From: Legionella cincinnatiensis
GTDB taxonomy: Bacteria; Pseudomonadota; Gammaproteobacteria; Legionellales; Legionellaceae
Length of the DNA stretch: 64,000 nucleotides
Assembly: GCF_900452415.1 (NCBI RefSeq)
Contig: NZ_UGNX01000001.1
Span: 186,001-250,000, forward strand
Reading direction: 5' to 3'
The notes under the pieces were generated by a model. The model ran no database searches, was not told the DNA's origin, and saw only the letters and a program-made list of their open reading frames with translations. This document shows positions 9,262 through 17,542 of this stretch, piece after piece. The translations under genes were made by a program, and so were the position numbers. The stretch's first letter is position 1. Every line of letters starts with the position of its first letter.

Positions 9262-9750
9262 CTAGTTCTCCTGTAGCCTCTGCGTGGGCAATGATCCCCC
9301 AAGCTGAGCGGCCAAGGTAATTAAAAAGGACTCTTCTGTATCATCAAAATGACGTTGTTCTGCCTGCTGAACAATGAGAACACCATAGAGTTTTCGATGC
9401 TGAATAATCGGCACGCCTAAGAAGGCCTTAAGATGTTCTTCACCTAATAAGGGATTATGGTAAAAATCAGGATGAGCGGGGGCATCTTCAATGTTAATCG
9501 GTTCTTCACGTCGTCCAACAAGTCCAACAAGACCACTATCTAATGAAATGCGTACACGAAACTGAGCTTGCTTGTTTAAACCTTCGGTAGCGATAAGTAC
9601 ATATTCGGCATGTTTGGTATCGATAAGGTAAACGGAAGCAGCCTCCGCATTTATGGCTTTATTAATTTGCTGCACTAAAACACCAAGCGCCTCGGAAAGC
9701 TGCCTTGCTGCAGTGACTTCTTGAACTATCCGTTTAAGTACCTTGAGCAT
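9262..9750 (-). CDS. GAF-domain part of PtsP (5' ORF of the broken gene)
   Basis: 162 aa starting MLKVLKRIVQEV, the normal PtsP N-terminus, with a complete GAF domain (~15-150; for example AEAASVYLID, GLVGLVGRREEPINI, LGVPIIQHRKLYGVLIVQ). The last ~12 residues (SLPTQRLQEN) come from the wrong frame after the G run. As a separate product it could bind a ligand but could not transfer phosphate. Confidence 0.7.
   Translation of the reverse strand: MLKVLKRIVQEVTAARQLSEALGVLVQQINKAINAEAASVYLIDTKHAEYVLIATEGLNKQAQFRVRISLDSGLVGLVGRREEPINIEDAPAHPDFYHNPLLGEEHLKAFLGVPIIQHRKLYGVLIVQQAEQRHFDDTEESFLITLAAQLGGSLPTQRLQEN
9296..9300 (-). other. Frameshift site in ptsP (G homopolymer)
   Basis: CCCCC on the plus strand (GGGGG in the coding sense) falls exactly where the PtsP reading frame changes. 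Six G would give LAAQLGG-IIAHAE, the expected family sequence. A one-base loss in a homopolymer is the simplest reading. Confidence 0.8.
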
Positions 9751-9763
9751 CTCTAGCTTATTA

Positions 9764-10282
9764 CTACCTCTTTCTTCGTTTGATACCGTAAGGTGTACGG
9801 CGATTTTTTATTTTTAATAAAGGCTCTAGCTCTTTTAAAGCCTGAATATATACTTGGCGTTTAAAAAAGATAACCTGTCCTTCGGGTTCATGAAAATCAA
9901 CCCAACGCCAGCTGTCAAATTCAGGAGAATCACTAAGATCAAGCTTTACTTTTTGTTCGCTGGCAGTAAGCTTTAACAAAAACCATTTTTGTTTTTGTCC
10001 AATGACTAAGGGTTCGCTGCCATGGCGTAGATATTGTTTAGGTAATCTATATCTAAGCCAACGTTTCGTAGAGCCTATGACCTCAACATCTTCTTTGTCT
10101 AATCCTACTTCTTCATGCAACTCTCGAAACATTGCTTCTAGTGATGTTTCACCAGCAGCTAATCCTCCTTGTGGAAATTGCCAAGCATCATGACCGCTTC
10201 TTCTTCCCCAAAAAACTCTGTTCTGTGAGTTGACAAGGATAATTCCTACATTCAGCCGATATCCGGCACGATCAATTACCAT
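9764..10282 (-). CDS. rppH: RNA pyrophosphohydrolase (Nudix)
   Basis: Removes pyrophosphate from 5'-triphosphorylated RNA, opening mRNA to RNase E decay. 172 aa, with the N-terminus matching E. coli RppH in pattern (DRAGYRLNVGIILVN). The full Nudix box lies at residues 39-61: Gly39, Glu45, then RELHEEVGL at 53-61 with the metal-binding glutamates. WQFPQGG and the RYRLPKQYLR segment are also RppH-like. It is upstream of ptsP with 13 bp between, a conserved pair. Confidence 0.96.
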   Translation of the reverse strand: MVIDRAGYRLNVGIILVNSQNRVFWGRRSGHDAWQFPQGGLAAGETSLEAMFRELHEEVGLDKEDVEVIGSTKRWLRYRLPKQYLRHGSEPLVIGQKQKWFLLKLTASEQKVKLDLSDSPEFDSWRWVDFHEPEGQVIFFKRQVYIQALKELEPLLKIKNRRTPYGIKRRKR

Positions 10283-10712
10283 GATGTCACTGTTTTCAAT
10301 TAAACCACTAATATATTGATTCTTTCATAAACTACAAGACCTTGGCAATTAAATCTGTAATTATTATTTAAAAATGGGTTTTATTCGATGAGGGAAAATA
10401 TCACAAGGGGTTTAGATGAAGCATTTATAATAAAAATAAGGTCTGAATGCTCGTTATATAAATCCCAATTGCTGTTTTAAGGTGCTGATTTGGAGGTATT
10501 AAAAAGCCATTCCGAAAACACTATTCTGTGGCATTTTTGAAATGCTTGGTGGTTATTCCGAAGCGGGGAGTTAAATTTAGAGTCAATCTATGTCTCATTT
10601 TATATCCATCTTTTTTTCCGGTGAGATGGCACCTTCTTATCTACTGAGGTCAAGTGTGGGCTAAGTGACCGAATCATTAAGTAATGATTCGGTTTCAGGT
10701 AAATGATTACTC
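10283..10712. other. Intergenic 430 bp, no gene seen
   Basis: This space lies between rppH and the 601-residue protein, both on the minus strand. It should hold the rppH-ptsP promoter near its left edge. ATTCCGAA recurs at ~10511 and ~10555. No ORF, RNA gene or mobile-element ends were recognised. Confidence 0.5.
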
Positions 10713-12518
10713 TTACATACGTATTTCAGTGTTTTTCACTTCTTTTTCTATTTCTGTACTTAGTTGTTTGTTCAGCTCATTTTTATAATCTTTAAATTTT
10801 TGAGCAAGTGAAGCTTCGCCCACAATTTTTTCCTCCTTCTTGTCGTGAAGCGCATCATGTAAATAACGACTAAATGAATTCTTGTTTGTGCCGGAAGTGT
10901 TAACCGTTTCATTTGCCACTTTTAATATATTAGCCATAGGTGTATCTTGATTATTAATCATGTCTAATAATTTTTGAGCTTGTTCTCTCCCATATGAGCC
11001 ATGAGATAAAAAACTAAACCGAAAACCTGAAGCGTTATTCTTAGACCATTCTAAATAATTTGTCGCAGCACTTCGAATTTGCTCAACCATTTCGCGTACC
11101 TTGATTTTTGCGTCAAGCTGGCTTCCAGCTTGTTGTTTTAGGGTCTCAATTTTCTCTTGCAATTCACCATGGAATTTGTCTGGCAGGGTATTTTGTTTCT
11201 CTTCAACATCTACTATTTTGTTTAAAATCTCTTCATATTTCTCGTGTGCTCCTTTCAGCGTTCCAAATTTATTTATATCTTCGGGCTTAATGTCGTTTAA
11301 TTCTCGAATCAACGCATCAAGAGGTTCTCTTTCCTTTGTTGCAAATGCAGATTCAATTTTAATCCTTGCCTCGTCAATCTTTTGTTGAAATTTTTCCTTA
11401 AATTCCTCATTAGGCAAGGTTCCTTTTTTCTCTTCAAGCTTTCTTAATTCTTCCAGTGAATCAGTTTTGAGTCGAGTGGCCTCTTCTATTGAGATAGCTT
11501 TTGTGATTTGAGTTGCGATTTGATCGGGCTTAATGGCATTTAATTCTTGACTTAACTTCACAAAAGGATGGAAACTTGTCCCTACGATTGCGAGAGCCGC
11601 TTCTCTTTGTTGTCTTCCTACTTCTGCATATTTTGCCATTGCACTCTCAAAGTTATCTTTATCATCTCCTGTTAAATTTGTAATCACTTCGTTTCTTTCT
11701 TTATCTGTTCCCTTGCTCTTTTGGTCTTCTCCTACTTTTTTTAGTATAGCGGCTTCTTTTTTTGTGAATACTGGTCCAGGTATTTTGGCGAGTGCCTCAT
11801 TTACGAGTTTAACGGTCTCTATGGCCATTAATACTTGTGGCGTGTTGGCTATTGAATCGGGGAAAGGTTTCTCTTTATCCTCAGCCCCAGCAGCGATGGC
11901 GATTAGTTGACCATAGGTGTACCCATCTACTTTAATCCGACCGATCTCATTTCCCTTAAATGAACTTCCTTCGCATCCAGGTTTAAACGATAGACCCTCT
12001 TTACCTACCTTGTTTACGACGGCAATACCGCCGCGATTAATGAACGTGTCATAAGATCTATTATTGGTATGATCTTCGATCCACATATGTTCAGGAACCA
12101 GATCATCACGTCGAAAACCTCCGCAAAGGAACATATTCTCCACCGGCAATACAGTCTCTTCTGTTCTGAGTTTAAGAATTTCCCCCATGTTGAACATGCG
12201 TTCTTCACGTATTTCTTCTGGTGTTAGCCTGGGATAGGGTTGTATGACATATCTTGGGTCTTCTCTCTTTTTATCTTCTTCGTCAAGATCATGATTAATC
12301 TGGAGCTGTAAGCGGCGCATTGCTTTCTCAGTACCGATAGTTTCATACTTTTTGTTAACTGCATCTCTTGTCTCCCAATTAGGCGCACTCACTATGGCGA
12401 ATACGTGACAGGACTGTCCGGTATCAACTATGGTTCTTTTATTTTTTCCAATTGTAGGAGCTGTATGTTCTTGAAACAGGGCATTGTATGCTGGAGTTGT
12501 GTTAGATGATTTAGGCAT
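10713..12518 (-). CDS. Unrecognised protein: N-terminal Cys/His domain plus long coiled-coil region
   Basis: 601 aa, with GAGG eight bases before the ATG. Residues ~30-210 share a domain with the neighbour at 13044-13616: CH-FA (Cys37-His38), LCGGFR (Cys132), PEH-W-ED (His144, Glu148, Asp149), YDTFI (157) and PGCEGS-FKG-EI-R-KV-GYT-GQ (Cys182). Residues ~330-600 are Lys/Glu-rich with heptad-like helices, ending in a charged tail (EIEKEVKNTEIRM). No signal peptide or membrane helix. The H-W-E arrangement recalls papain/transglutaminase-like enzymes, but this is only a guess. The size, coiled coils and glutamate-rich tail fit a Dot/Icm substrate; that too is inference. Confidence 0.75.
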   Translation of the reverse strand: MPKSSNTTPAYNALFQEHTAPTIGKNKRTIVDTGQSCHVFAIVSAPNWETRDAVNKKYETIGTEKAMRRLQLQINHDLDEEDKKREDPRYVIQPYPRLTPEEIREERMFNMGEILKLRTEETVLPVENMFLCGGFRRDDLVPEHMWIEDHTNNRSYDTFINRGGIAVVNKVGKEGLSFKPGCEGSSFKGNEIGRIKVDGYTYGQLIAIAAGAEDKEKPFPDSIANTPQVLMAIETVKLVNEALAKIPGPVFTKKEAAILKKVGEDQKSKGTDKERNEVITNLTGDDKDNFESAMAKYAEVGRQQREAALAIVGTSFHPFVKLSQELNAIKPDQIATQITKAISIEEATRLKTDSLEELRKLEEKKGTLPNEEFKEKFQQKIDEARIKIESAFATKEREPLDALIRELNDIKPEDINKFGTLKGAHEKYEEILNKIVDVEEKQNTLPDKFHGELQEKIETLKQQAGSQLDAKIKVREMVEQIRSAATNYLEWSKNNASGFRFSFLSHGSYGREQAQKLLDMINNQDTPMANILKVANETVNTSGTNKNSFSRYLHDALHDKKEEKIVGEASLAQKFKDYKNELNKQLSTEIEKEVKNTEIRM

Positions 12519-13043
12519 GATGTGACCTCATTGACATCTTGATGATCATAATTTTAATTATAGATAATATTTATTTTTTTTGGTGCATGATTAAAAAATT
12601 TGCAACATATTGGATTAGTTGAAAATGGAATAATCAAAATTATTCTGTTGCTTTTAACGGATTGTTAACGGTCATCTGTTCCACGTAATCGAGATTCATT
12701 TTGATGGAGGCTCAATGCGCGTATAGAAATGGATTTCCGCTTTTGCAAAAATGACGAAGCCCTTAAGCCAATGGCGGTGGTGGTGGGTTAGGATACTCAA
12801 CAGTTATACAAAGGAGTTGTTCAGCACATAATTAGAAAAGTTGTTCAGAAAAAATGCCAGGAGATCGTTTGATTCTGGGAGTAATTTTATAATGTGGCAG
12901 AGCTTCATTCTGCGTATAGTTCCGTAATTCCAGGAAAAACATGAGCGCTTGTAAATCTACCATCGTGTCACTACCAAGGTAGTGACACTTTAAAAATAAT
13001 AATGCTGGTCCTAATTTGCTGGCTAAAACCACGAGTTGTGAGT
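12519..13043. other. Intergenic ~525 bp between two related genes; possible decayed sequence
   Basis: It separates the two genes that share the Cys/His domain. The left ~100 bp is very AT-rich and probably holds the promoter of the 601-residue protein. A GTG-initiated 66-codon frame at 12832-13032 has no recognised homology and no clear ribosome site, so it is not called. The sequence GTGTCACTACCAAGGTAGTGACAC at ~12964-12987 forms a hairpin. Confidence 0.4.
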
Positions 13044-13616
13044 CTAGCGTAGGCTAAGATTATTTTGATCTTCAGGTTTTGATGGAGCATGTTTGTCATT
13101 TTGGCCTGAGAAGATTCCTGATTGGGATGGTTTGGGGGCAAAAGCAGTTAAAGCAGCTACTTGTCCAGCAGTATAACCACTTACTTTGACTCTAAATATT
13201 TCATCCCCTTTAAAAGCACTTCCTTCACATCCGGGTCTGAAAGGCATGCCATCAATGCCGACACTTTTGATTCGTATAATTGGCTGATCGATGAAAGTAT
13301 CATAAGTATAGCCGCTGGCTCTGTCTTCTAGCCACAAATGTTCAGGACTAACTTGTCCTTCTCTAAACCCACCGCAGAGATACAGTTCATCAGCCTCTTC
13401 CACTGTTTCATCTCGAAGCTTTGCGACAAGATTCATTACTTGTTGTCTTACATTAAAAAGCTGATTTTCATTTAATCCTTCACCGAAGTTAAGCTTAAAT
13501 CCTATTCTATTGGTTAGATCTTCAAAAAGCTTATTAATATCTCTTTTTCCAGTAACATCGCCACTTAAAGCAAATGTATGGCAAGCTTGATCTTTTATAC
13601 TGATTTGATTTGGCAT
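13044..13616 (-). CDS. Unrecognised small protein, paralogue of the N-domain at 10713-12518
   Basis: 190 aa from ATG 13616, which has GGTGAT just upstream; the ATG four codons earlier lacks a ribosome site. It consists almost only of the shared domain: Cys12-His13 (ACHTFAL), Cys81 (LCGGFR), His93, Glu97 and Asp98 (PEHLWLED), Tyr105-Asp106 (YDTFID), Cys130 (PGCEGSAFKGDEI) and VKVSGYTAGQVAAL. Conservation between the two proteins is concentrated at Cys, His, Asp/Glu and Trp positions, as expected for an active or metal site. No signal peptide. Its minimal size makes it the better copy for structural comparison. Function unknown. Confidence 0.75.
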   Translation of the reverse strand: MPNQISIKDQACHTFALSGDVTGKRDINKLFEDLTNRIGFKLNFGEGLNENQLFNVRQQVMNLVAKLRDETVEEADELYLCGGFREGQVSPEHLWLEDRASGYTYDTFIDQPIIRIKSVGIDGMPFRPGCEGSAFKGDEIFRVKVSGYTAGQVAALTAFAPKPSQSGIFSGQNDKHAPSKPEDQNNLSLR

Positions 13617-13898
13617 TATAATCACCATTAAGATTAAATAGGGTAATTATTGTAAATAATTTGGATCTTTTTTTCAAGATATGCCTCAAAATTTAGCTGA
13701 TTTGACATGTATGGTTCAGTACTGCGAATTTATCTTATTGCCATCATCATGATCCCGAGCAACGCAGGGATGACCTCTTATGCTAATAAAATTCTTATCC
13801 TGAGTTTACGCTAAATTAATGCAATACCACTAAGAATTGAAGTGAGTAGTCGCTCATTTAGTTATATAATTGGAACAAAACTTCTAATTGACAATCTT

Positions 13899-14909
13899 AT
13901 GCGCAAACGAATTTTAATACTTAATACTGGTGGCACCATTAGTTGCATCAAAACTAAAAATGGTTATGAGCCATCCTTGGGTTATGTGGCATCAGCATTA
14001 CAGCAGATTCCTTTGCTTCAACATCAAGATATGCCTGAATATATCATCAAGGAATATCAGCCTTTACTCGATTCATCCAATATGACCGTGCATGATTGGA
14101 ACAGAATTGCTAAAGATATTGCGGATGATTATGATCATTTTGATGGCTTTGTTGTTTTTCATGGCACAGATACGATGGCTTACACGGCTTCAGCTTTATC
14201 ATTTATGTTGGAGAACTTGGGAAAGCCTGTGATTCTTACTGGTTCTCAGATTCCTTTATCTGAAGTTCGTAATGATGCTATTGATAATGTGGTTACTTCG
14301 TTATGGTTATGTGCACATCAACCAATACATGAGGTATGTATTTATTTTGATCAACATTTGTTGCGTGGAAACCGAACGCAAAAAATAAGCTCTCAGGGGT
14401 TTAAAGCATTTGATTCTCCCAATTATTCTCATTTAGCATCTATAGGGATTGACATTAAAGTACATAAGAACCTTTTGTTAAAAAGGCCACAAAAGTCATT
14501 TCATTTACAAACTATTGAGCCCCAATTTATTGCTAATTTTAGGTTATTTCCAGGTTTTGCCACGGATGTTTTAGCATACATATTAAATCAGCCCTTATGT
14601 GGTTTAATTTTAGAGACCTATGGTGCAGGGAATGCCCAAAACAATGATCCGCGTTTTTTAAAACAACTTACAGATGCTTGCGCACGCGGGGTAATTATTA
14701 TTAATTGTACTCAATGTCAGCAAGGAGGTGTGGAGATGAGTCAATATGCTACGGGACATTCTTTGAAAGAAGCAGGACTTATTAGTGGTCATGATATGAC
14801 TCCAGAGGCAGCTCATTGCAAGTTATTGTATTTATTGAGTAAAAGATTGGATATTGTCACAATAAAGCAATTAATAGAAACTGATCTTTGTGGTGAGTTA
14901 ACTTCATAG
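13899..14909 (+). CDS. ansA: L-asparaginase, type I (cytoplasmic)
   Basis: Hydrolyses asparagine to aspartate and ammonia. From ATG 13899 the protein has 336 aa, like E. coli AnsA, and begins MRKRILILNTGGTIS with the first catalytic Thr in NTGGTIS. The second block GFVVFHGTDTMAYTASALSF carries the Thr-Asp pair. Upstream in-frame codons from GTG 13842 would add 19 residues not expected in the family. No signal peptide, which agrees with type I. The ribosome site is weak. It is isolated between unknown genes on the other strand. Confidence 0.92.
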   Translation: MRKRILILNTGGTISCIKTKNGYEPSLGYVASALQQIPLLQHQDMPEYIIKEYQPLLDSSNMTVHDWNRIAKDIADDYDHFDGFVVFHGTDTMAYTASALSFMLENLGKPVILTGSQIPLSEVRNDAIDNVVTSLWLCAHQPIHEVCIYFDQHLLRGNRTQKISSQGFKAFDSPNYSHLASIGIDIKVHKNLLLKRPQKSFHLQTIEPQFIANFRLFPGFATDVLAYILNQPLCGLILETYGAGNAQNNDPRFLKQLTDACARGVIIINCTQCQQGGVEMSQYATGHSLKEAGLISGHDMTPEAAHCKLLYLLSKRLDIVTIKQLIETDLCGELTS

Positions 14910-14930
14910 CCTAGATTTCCCCAGGCTATG
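14905..14930 (+). terminator. Hairpin at the end of ansA
   Basis: CATAGCCT and AGGCTATG form an eight-base stem with a ten-base loop overlapping the ansA stop. The U run is poor (TCTTGC), so termination may be weak. Confidence 0.35.
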
Positions 14931-14941
14931 TCTTGCAAGAA

Positions 14942-15808
14942 TTAAAGCGAGAGTGGATCCATGACCACTGATTTTTTAAGCGAAGCAATTTCTTCGAGTA
15001 CGTGCTGCATGCAAACTTCTAATCGACCTCTACTTGGTTTGAGTGTGGGTGCTTTCACATTTGCTGTTGCAAAAAATGAGAGACTAACTGGAACACTTGT
15101 TATCGGTTGTGCTTGTCTACAAATTTCAGCATTTTCTCGTTTAATCGCATCTACTTCTCGAAGCACCAATTCTTGACGCATCCCATCATATTCCTCACCC
15201 TCTTTCACCCCTTTTAAGAGGTCATCGCATTTTTTCAGATGAGAAAGTAAACACGCTTCTTTGTGCTCTCTGACACTCACAGTGGACGTAGCGCCAACAA
15301 GTGATGAAACAGCCTTAACAATGTAGCCTTCATCGACGGGGTTAAAAATATTTTCACCGAAATAGTATGCGGCATGGGCACAAAGAATATTAAAGGGATG
15401 TTTTGAGTTTTGTATATCACTAAGGGGAAAGGATACAGTTGTCTCATTAGCCTTAAAGGTCAAGGTGGAAATGGTATTATAAAATCGTTCTAAATTGGAA
15501 TTCATTTCGGTTAAGGTTGTATTCAAATTCCCACGAGCATATTGATATTCTTTGCGCTTTCCTTCGACTTCCGCATCGAGCTCGGCGATTGCTTTCTTTA
15601 AGGCAAGCAAACTTTGTAAATCTGTTTCCTTGGGAACAAAGTCATCAATTTGTCTCCTTAGTTTAAGGGTTAACTCTTTTTGTGCTTCAGAAAGCTCTGC
15701 GTTTCTAAAGCCACCAAACCAGCTTTGGTTTTTGGCACTCGAGTCTTCCATCGACTTGTCTAGGCATTGAAGCATTAATCTTTTAGCTGCTCTAATAAAA
15801 ACGGTCAT
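14942..15808 (-). CDS. Unrecognised coiled-coil protein
   Basis: 288 aa; AAGGAG lies seven bases before the ATG, a strong ribosome site. Residues ~35-115 are charged and helical (LTLKLRRQIDDF ... AELDAEVEGKRKEY), probably a coiled coil. Residues ~115-200 are a more globular stretch (HPFNILCAHAAYYFGENIF), followed by another helix and a basic Pro-containing segment (VKAPTLKPSRGRLEV). No signal peptide, membrane helix or catalytic motif. It is convergent with ansA, and its 5' end is 12 bp from the divergent glmU frame. It may be a species-specific or secreted accessory protein; this is not shown. Confidence 0.65.
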   Translation of the reverse strand: MTVFIRAAKRLMLQCLDKSMEDSSAKNQSWFGGFRNAELSEAQKELTLKLRRQIDDFVPKETDLQSLLALKKAIAELDAEVEGKRKEYQYARGNLNTTLTEMNSNLERFYNTISTLTFKANETTVSFPLSDIQNSKHPFNILCAHAAYYFGENIFNPVDEGYIVKAVSSLVGATSTVSVREHKEACLLSHLKKCDDLLKGVKEGEEYDGMRQELVLREVDAIKRENAEICRQAQPITSVPVSLSFFATANVKAPTLKPSRGRLEVCMQHVLEEIASLKKSVVMDPLSL

Positions 15809-15921
15809 CGCTCTACTCCTTGAACTGCAATTTAGTTATCATACCTTTATTGCTATTTACATTAGGTAGATTGTTTCATTGCATACCTGTTATTGTTTTT
15901 AACCTAGGAAATTATAATTTC

Positions 15922-17301
15922 ATGAACTTACAAATTGTCATTTTAGCTGCAGGCCAGGGTAAACGAATGTACTCCAATATCCCTAAAGTACTTCACCCGC
16001 TTGCGGGGAAGCCCATGCTGGTTCGGGTAGTGGAAACCGCGCAGCAACTAAATCCTGATGCAATTCATGTTATATATGGTCATGGTGGTGAACAGCTTAA
16101 GATCTCACTCCCTGACTTACCTGTGCATTGGGTATATCAAGCAGAACAATTGGGTACAGGACATGCAGTGATGCAAGCCTTGCCTTTTATTCCACCACAA
16201 ACACAAGTTCTTGTTTTATCTGCTGATGTGCCGCTTATCCAAGAAAGTACATTAAGAGCTTTAATTGAATGCAGCAATCCAGCAAATTCTTATCAATCCA
16301 TTTTGACACTCTTGGTTGCTCATCTTGAAGATCCCAGTGGTCTTGGGCGTATTATTAGAGACAATCAAGGTGAAGTTTCCATCATTGTAGAAGAAAAAGA
16401 TGCAAATGAGCAAGAAAAGAATATAAAAGAAATTTATTCAGGGATTTGCTGTGCAATTTCCGATGATTTAGAAAAATGGTTGCCTAAATTGAGTAATGAT
16501 AATGCTCAAGGCGAATATTATTTGACAGAAATTATTGCCTTAGCCGTTGCCAATAAAACATCTATTCGAACACTAAGCGCAAAAGATGACACAGAAATCC
16601 AAGGAGTCAATAATCGACTTCAATTGCATGAGTTAGAGCGTATCTGGCAAATAAGAAAAGCGAAGGAATTATTACAACAAGGAGTAACCATTGCTGATGC
16701 AAATCGTTTTGACTTACGAGGAGAATTAATTTGTGGCAAAGATGTGTCTATAGATGTTAATTGTGTGTTTCAAGGAAAAGTAGTACTTGGTGATGGTTGT
16801 ACTATAGGGCCTAATTGTATCTTGACAGATGTAGTTTTAGGAGCAGGCAGTGAAGTTTATGCTAATAGTGTATTAGAGGGTTGCGATATAGCAAATGCTT
16901 GCATGATTGGTCCTTTTGCTCGTTTAAGATCAGGAACACAGTTGGCTGCAAATTGTAAGATCGGTAATTTCGTAGAAACAAAAAAGGCAATATTTGATGA
17001 AGGATCGAAAGCCAGTCATTTAAGCTATTTGGGTGATGTCGAATTAGGAAAAGAAGTTAATGTTGGTGCGGGCACTATTACCTGCAATTATGATGGTGTG
17101 AATAAGCACAAAACCATCATTGAAGATGGCGTCTTTATTGGATCAGATACCCAATTAGTTGCCCCAGTAACAGTAGGTGCTTATGCAACTGTTGGTGCTG
17201 GTAGTACGATACGTAAAAATGTTCCTCCTAGTGAATTAACTTTAACGGAGTCAAAGCAAAAAACAATATATGGTTGGAAACGCCCTGTTAAAAAGAATTA
17301 G
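15922..17301 (+). CDS. glmU: Bifunctional GlcN-1-P acetyltransferase / GlcNAc-1-P uridyltransferase
   Basis: Makes UDP-GlcNAc for peptidoglycan and LPS in two steps. 459 aa from ATG 15922 (E. coli 456). The N-terminal uridyltransferase (~1-230) has LAAGQGKRMYSNIPKVLHPL and the nucleotide-binding LGTGHAVMQALP. The C-terminal left-handed beta-helix (~250-459) shows hexapeptide repeats and the acetyl-CoA region HLSYLGDVELG and NVGAGTITCNYDG. An upstream in-frame extension to 15820 is non-homologous and overlaps the promoter region, so it is rejected. glmS, the preceding step in the pathway, is at 48436. Confidence 0.96.
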   Translation: MNLQIVILAAGQGKRMYSNIPKVLHPLAGKPMLVRVVETAQQLNPDAIHVIYGHGGEQLKISLPDLPVHWVYQAEQLGTGHAVMQALPFIPPQTQVLVLSADVPLIQESTLRALIECSNPANSYQSILTLLVAHLEDPSGLGRIIRDNQGEVSIIVEEKDANEQEKNIKEIYSGICCAISDDLEKWLPKLSNDNAQGEYYLTEIIALAVANKTSIRTLSAKDDTEIQGVNNRLQLHELERIWQIRKAKELLQQGVTIADANRFDLRGELICGKDVSIDVNCVFQGKVVLGDGCTIGPNCILTDVVLGAGSEVYANSVLEGCDIANACMIGPFARLRSGTQLAANCKIGNFVETKKAIFDEGSKASHLSYLGDVELGKEVNVGAGTITCNYDGVNKHKTIIEDGVFIGSDTQLVAPVTVGAYATVGAGSTIRKNVPPSELTLTESKQKTIYGWKRPVKKN

Positions 17302-17542
17302 AGTAAAATCTCTGCACAGATAATGGCGCCAATGTAATGTTGACAGGGTATGTTCTTTTTTGAGTGTCGTACGAACGAAGTCAAGTATATCCAGTTCCAA
17401 TTCTCAATGTGAGCGCGTTCTGGATATGCTTTGTCAATGTCCGCAAATACGAAATAAGCACACCTCTGATAGATGCATAGAATCCCCGGTCAATAGGCGT
17501 ATCGTCACCTAGGTTGCTTTATTTAAGGAACAGGCACCTTGT

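Larger units (their letters stand above)
7457..9750 (-). pseudogene. ptsP: ptsP, nitrogen-PTS enzyme I (GAF + PEP-protein phosphotransferase), frameshifted
   Basis: PtsP takes phosphate from PEP and starts the Npr/EIIA-Ntr relay. A full protein would be about 764 aa: GAF domain, His-domain, PEP-binding barrel. Here the frame breaks at the G run at 9296-9300. The first frame reads LAAQLGG and then leaves the family, stopping at 9262. The expected continuation (IIAHAEATGELAELTLPKPI) is intact in another frame and joins the 7457-9232 ORF. Restoring one G (five to six) repairs the gene. No other damage is visible, so this is a very recent mutation, a slippage site or a sequencing error. The gene follows rppH after 13 bp, the usual order. 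Work on L. pneumophila has linked ptsP to virulence. Confidence 0.85.

Noticed and set aside
12832-13032. 66-codon minus-strand frame between the two Cys/His-domain genes
   Set aside because: GTG start without a ribosome site, no recognised homology, and codon pattern no better than chance; left as intergenic.
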